Origin: Angustibacter sp049994355
GTDB lineage: Bacteria > Actinomycetota > Actinomycetes > Actinomycetales > Angustibacteraceae
Length of the DNA stretch: 64,000 nucleotides
Reading direction: 5' to 3'
Assembly (NCBI RefSeq): GCF_049994355.1
Contig: NZ_CP188257.1
Span: forward strand, 4,216,001 to 4,280,000
The notes beneath the pieces are model-generated. The model was given only the letters and a program-made list of their open reading frames with translations, was not told the DNA's origin and ran no database searches. This document shows positions 61,358-64,000 of this stretch, piece after piece; within the stretch, counting starts at the first letter, position 1, and every line of letters starts with the position of its first letter. The translations under genes and the position numbers were made by a program.

Positions 61358-62949
61358 ACCCCACCCCGCGCGATCGCGAGCAGGCCGAGGACGCCGGGTT
61401 CGGTCATCCGCAGCAGCAGCCAGGGCACCAGCCCGAGCAGCACGGTCACCGCCACCATCGACGTCCCCACCAGCACCTCTACCCGCGTCGCGTCCGAGCG
61501 AACGGACGCTGCAGCGACCGGTTCGTCGGACGTTGCGGCTTCGGGGCCGGCTTCGGGGACGCCGTGCCAGACCACCCGCAGCACCCGCAGCAGATAGGCG
61601 GCAGCCAGCACCGTGCCGACGACGGCGAGCACGGCGAGCGTCCGCCAGAAGGCAAGGTCACCCTGCGGCGGCCCCTGCCACGCGCCGTAAACTGCCAGCA
61701 GCTCGCCCCAGAATCCGGCGAGCCCCGGCAGCCCGAGGCCGGCGACGCAACCGAACGCGAGCAGCGCGCCCAGGTGCGGACTGCCGTCCCGAAGGCCGCG
61801 GCCAACCCGGTCCAGCCGGCCGCTGCCCGTACGGTCCTTCAGGCCGCCGACCACCAGGAACAGCAGCGCCGTGATCACTCCGTGCGCCACGTTCGCGAAC
61901 AGCGCGCCCTGCAACCCCTGCGGCGTGCCGGAGGCGATGCCGAGGGCGACGAAGCCCATGTGCGCGACCGAGGAGTAGGCGATCAGCCGCTTCAGGTCGC
62001 GCTCGACCAGGCAGACCAGCCCACCCCACAGGATCCCCACCACGCCGAGCGCCCCGAGGAACGGCGCCACCTGCGCAAAGCCCTGCGGCACGGTCGGGAC
62101 GACGATCCGCACCATGCCGTAGCTGCCCATCTTCAGCAGCACGCCGGCCAGCAGCACCGACCCGACCGTGGGCGCCGCGGTGTGCGCGCTCGGCAGCCAG
62201 GTGTGCAGCGGCCAGACCGGCACCTTCACGGACAGGCCACCGACCAGCAGCCCGGCGACCACGAGCTGTGTCGTGTGCGACATCCCGGTGCCGTGCGCCG
62301 CGGCGAGCTCGACCAGGTCGCTCGTCCCGGTATCCAGCGCCAGCACCAGGATGCCCAGCAGCATCACAGCCGACCCGAGCGCGGTGTACAGCACGAAGCG
62401 GGACGCCGCGTCGCGCCGTCCGGCGTCGTCGTGCGGGTCACCCCACCAGCGGATGATCGCCCACATCGGCACCAGCACGATCTCGAAGGCCACGAAGAAC
62501 AGCACGACGTCCGCCGCGGTGAAGGTGGCCAGCGCACCACCCTCGACCGCCAGCAACGCGACCACGAGCGATCGCAGCGTGCCGGTCGGGGCGCTGTCGC
62601 CGGAGGCCACCGCCTCGGGCGAGGCCACCGGCGACTGGCGCGCGGCGTGCACCGTCACGGCCACCCCGAGCGCCGCGGTCAGCACGATCAGCGGCCAGCT
62701 GATGCCGTCCACCACCAGGTGCAGCCGGACCCCGAGCGTCGGGATCCACGGCCAGTCGATCTCCAGCGCCGGGCCGGGGCTCTGCCACGGGCGGGCGGCC
62801 AGCATCAGCACCGCGCACAGCAGCACGACCGCGCTGGTCACGACGCCGGTCACGGCGGCGACCTGCTCGCCCAGCGCGCGGGGCGCCAGCAGCAGGCCGA
62901 GCGAGACCAGCAGCGGCAGGCCGACCGCGAGCAGCAGCAGGTCGCTCAT
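61354..62949 (-). CDS. nuoM: NADH-quinone oxidoreductase subunit M
   Basis: 531 residues. The NuoM signatures FFVAFEIVLVPMWAIIRWWG (helix Glu), VKVPVWPLHTWLPSAHTAAP and LKRLIAYSSVAHMGFVALG are in order. It is a proton-channel subunit of complex I. ATG at 62949 overlaps the nuoL stop by 4 bp. The longer open frame on to the window edge is a shadow inside nuoL. Confidence 0.95.
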   Translation of the reverse strand: MSDLLLLAVGLPLLVSLGLLLAPRALGEQVAAVTGVVTSAVVLLCAVLMLAARPWQSPGPALEIDWPWIPTLGVRLHLVVDGISWPLIVLTAALGVAVTVHAARQSPVASPEAVASGDSAPTGTLRSLVVALLAVEGGALATFTAADVVLFFVAFEIVLVPMWAIIRWWGDPHDDAGRRDAASRFVLYTALGSAVMLLGILVLALDTGTSDLVELAAAHGTGMSHTTQLVVAGLLVGGLSVKVPVWPLHTWLPSAHTAAPTVGSVLLAGVLLKMGSYGMVRIVVPTVPQGFAQVAPFLGALGVVGILWGGLVCLVERDLKRLIAYSSVAHMGFVALGIASGTPQGLQGALFANVAHGVITALLFLVVGGLKDRTGSGRLDRVGRGLRDGSPHLGALLAFGCVAGLGLPGLAGFWGELLAVYGAWQGPPQGDLAFWRTLAVLAVVGTVLAAAYLLRVLRVVWHGVPEAGPEAATSDEPVAAASVRSDATRVEVLVGTSMVAVTVLLGLVPWLLLRMTEPGVLGLLAIARGGV

Positions 62950-64000
62950 CGCAGCCCCACCCCCACCACGACCGCCACCAGCGCGCCCGCGACCAGCCAG
63001 GTCAGGTAGCCGGTGGTGACGCCGGTCTGCGTGCGCCGCAACGCGATCCCGGCCCAACGGCTGGACGTCGCCGACCCCCGCACGTACGCGTCCACCACGT
63101 CCTGGTCGCCGGCCGTCACCAGACGGGCCAGCGCGCGAACCGGCCGGACCACGAGCCGGCTCTGCGCGGCGTCCACCCCGAAGCCGGCCGTCAGCACCCG
63201 CTGCACCCAGGCCGGCAGCACGGACGCGGGGTCGCCCACCCGCGCGGCCAGCGCCACCGTGCCAGCGACACCGGCGATCGACGCCAACGCGCCGACCAGG
63301 GCGGTCACCGGACCCAGATGCACGGTGCCCGGGATGATCGGGGCGAGCAGCAGTAGCCCGCCGGCCACGGTCGGCACCGCGAGCACCAGCAGGACCCCGG
63401 TCATCGCGGCCGGAACGGGCACGACCGGCACGGCACCGGCCTCCGCGGCAGCCACCGCCGTCGCACCGGAGTCCTCGGCCAGATCCGCCTCGGCGACCTC
63501 GGCCATCTCCTGGTGCGCCTCGGCCGGGGTGTCCCGGACCACCAGCCACCACGCCCGCGCGCAGTAGGCAGCCGTGACCAGGCCGGTGACCAGACCGACG
63601 ACCAGCACCAGGACGCCGGTCCACGGCTGGGCGCCGTGGATGCCCTCCTCCGCCGCTCCCAGCACGGCCTCCTTGGACCAGTAGCCGGACAACGGCGGTA
63701 CCCCCGCCAGCGAGGCGAGCCCCAGGGTGAACAGCACCGCGACCAGCGGCGAGCGTCGCCCGGCACCGGCGAGGTCGCCGAGCGCAGTGCTGTGCACCTG
63801 GTGCGCCAGCGCCCCGGCCGACAGGAAGAGCAGCGCCTTGAAACCCGCGTGGGACAACAGGTGCACCAGGGACGGCGCCGGGCCGAGCTCGGGCGTGGTG
63901 ACCGCGATCGCGGCCAGGATGTACGCGACCTGGCTGATCGTCGACCAGGCCAGCACCCGCTTCAGGTCGGTCTGCACACACGCGATCAGGGCAGCGCCCA
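62946..64000 (-). CDS. nuoL: NADH-quinone oxidoreductase subunit L, C-terminal part (runs off right edge)
   Basis: The C-terminal 350 residues of NuoL. The frame continues through the edge (ALIACVQTDLKRVLAWSTIS) into HLLSHAGFKALLFLSAGALA, GVPPLSGYWSKEAVL and the long amphipathic helix region, ending LRRTQTGVTTGYLTWLVAG. The proton-translocating lysine/histidine elements (LSHAGFK) are present. An acidic Ala-rich insertion (about 63420-63530) is lineage-specific. The N-terminal part lies beyond the window. Confidence 0.94.
   Translation of the reverse strand, partial: GAALIACVQTDLKRVLAWSTISQVAYILAAIAVTTPELGPAPSLVHLLSHAGFKALLFLSAGALAHQVHSTALGDLAGAGRRSPLVAVLFTLGLASLAGVPPLSGYWSKEAVLGAAEEGIHGAQPWTGVLVLVVGLVTGLVTAAYCARAWWLVVRDTPAEAHQEMAEVAEADLAEDSGATAVAAAEAGAVPVVPVPAAMTGVLLVLAVPTVAGGLLLLAPIIPGTVHLGPVTALVGALASIAGVAGTVALAARVGDPASVLPAWVQRVLTAGFGVDAAQSRLVVRPVRALARLVTAGDQDVVDAYVRGSATSSRWAGIALRRTQTGVTTGYLTWLVAGALVAVVVGVGLR

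Noticed and set aside
59226..61597. Two long plus-strand open frames opposite the aquaporin and nuoN
   Set aside because: Composition is typical of antisense frames in high-GC genes and there is no homology; the minus strand encodes complete membrane proteins.

Overview
High-GC actinobacterial chromosome. The evidence is very strong G/C bias at third codon positions, GTG starts with GTGA/ATGA overlaps, an F420-type LLM oxidoreductase, a mycothiol-type DinB/MDMPI protein, SARP and LAL-type LuxR regulators, Tat-type leaders, and a yajQ/tRNA-Tyr/htpX neighbourhood. The genus cannot be fixed from the sequence alone. No rRNA, CRISPR array, transposase or integrase was seen.

Layout. (1) 1-24.2 kb is a mosaic of accessory genes. 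It holds an MFS transporter running off the left edge, a MalT/LAL-type LuxR regulator with a three-gene membrane/acetyltransferase operon, a truncated YceI gene, a GH2 beta-mannosidase with the stump of its LacI regulator, a secreted haloperoxidase pair, an LLM oxidoreductase, an exported alpha/beta-hydrolase, and a divergent two-component system. A SARP/STAND regulator follows, with three matching direct-repeat operators in front of three neighbouring genes. (2) 24.2-51.7 kb is flanked by a 51-bp perfect direct repeat made of the 3' half of tRNA-Tyr. The intact tRNA lies at the right end and a 3' fragment at the left end, which is the signature of an island integrated at tRNA-Tyr, although no integrase is present. 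Its cargo is an aromatic meta-cleavage operon (FAD hydroxylase, DoxX, acyl-CoA ligase, FAH hydrolase, extradiol dioxygenase) divergent from tetR-phaC-phaZ and a phasin-like gene. Five copies of one palindrome tie these units together. Further cargo is a group of stress-type small proteins (HdeD, DUF1003 twice, OsmC, DUF1275), a decayed kup gene, two LAL regulators and several hydrolases and oxidoreductases. (3) 51.7-64 kb looks like core chromosome: yajQ, an FMN-dependent alpha-hydroxy-acid oxidase, htpX, an MDMPI-type protein, an aquaporin and nuoL-nuoM-nuoN. Between them sits a five-gene, translationally coupled operon: a 74-aa peptide with one membrane helix, an ABC ATPase, an ABC permease, an M50 intramembrane protease carrying a PqqD-like domain, and a small membrane protein. 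This is a candidate undescribed ribosomal-peptide (RiPP-like) system.

The items most worth follow-up are the peptide/M50-PqqD/ABC operon, the tRNA-Tyr island, the TetR regulon joining aromatic catabolism to polyhydroxyalkanoate metabolism, and the SARP operator set.
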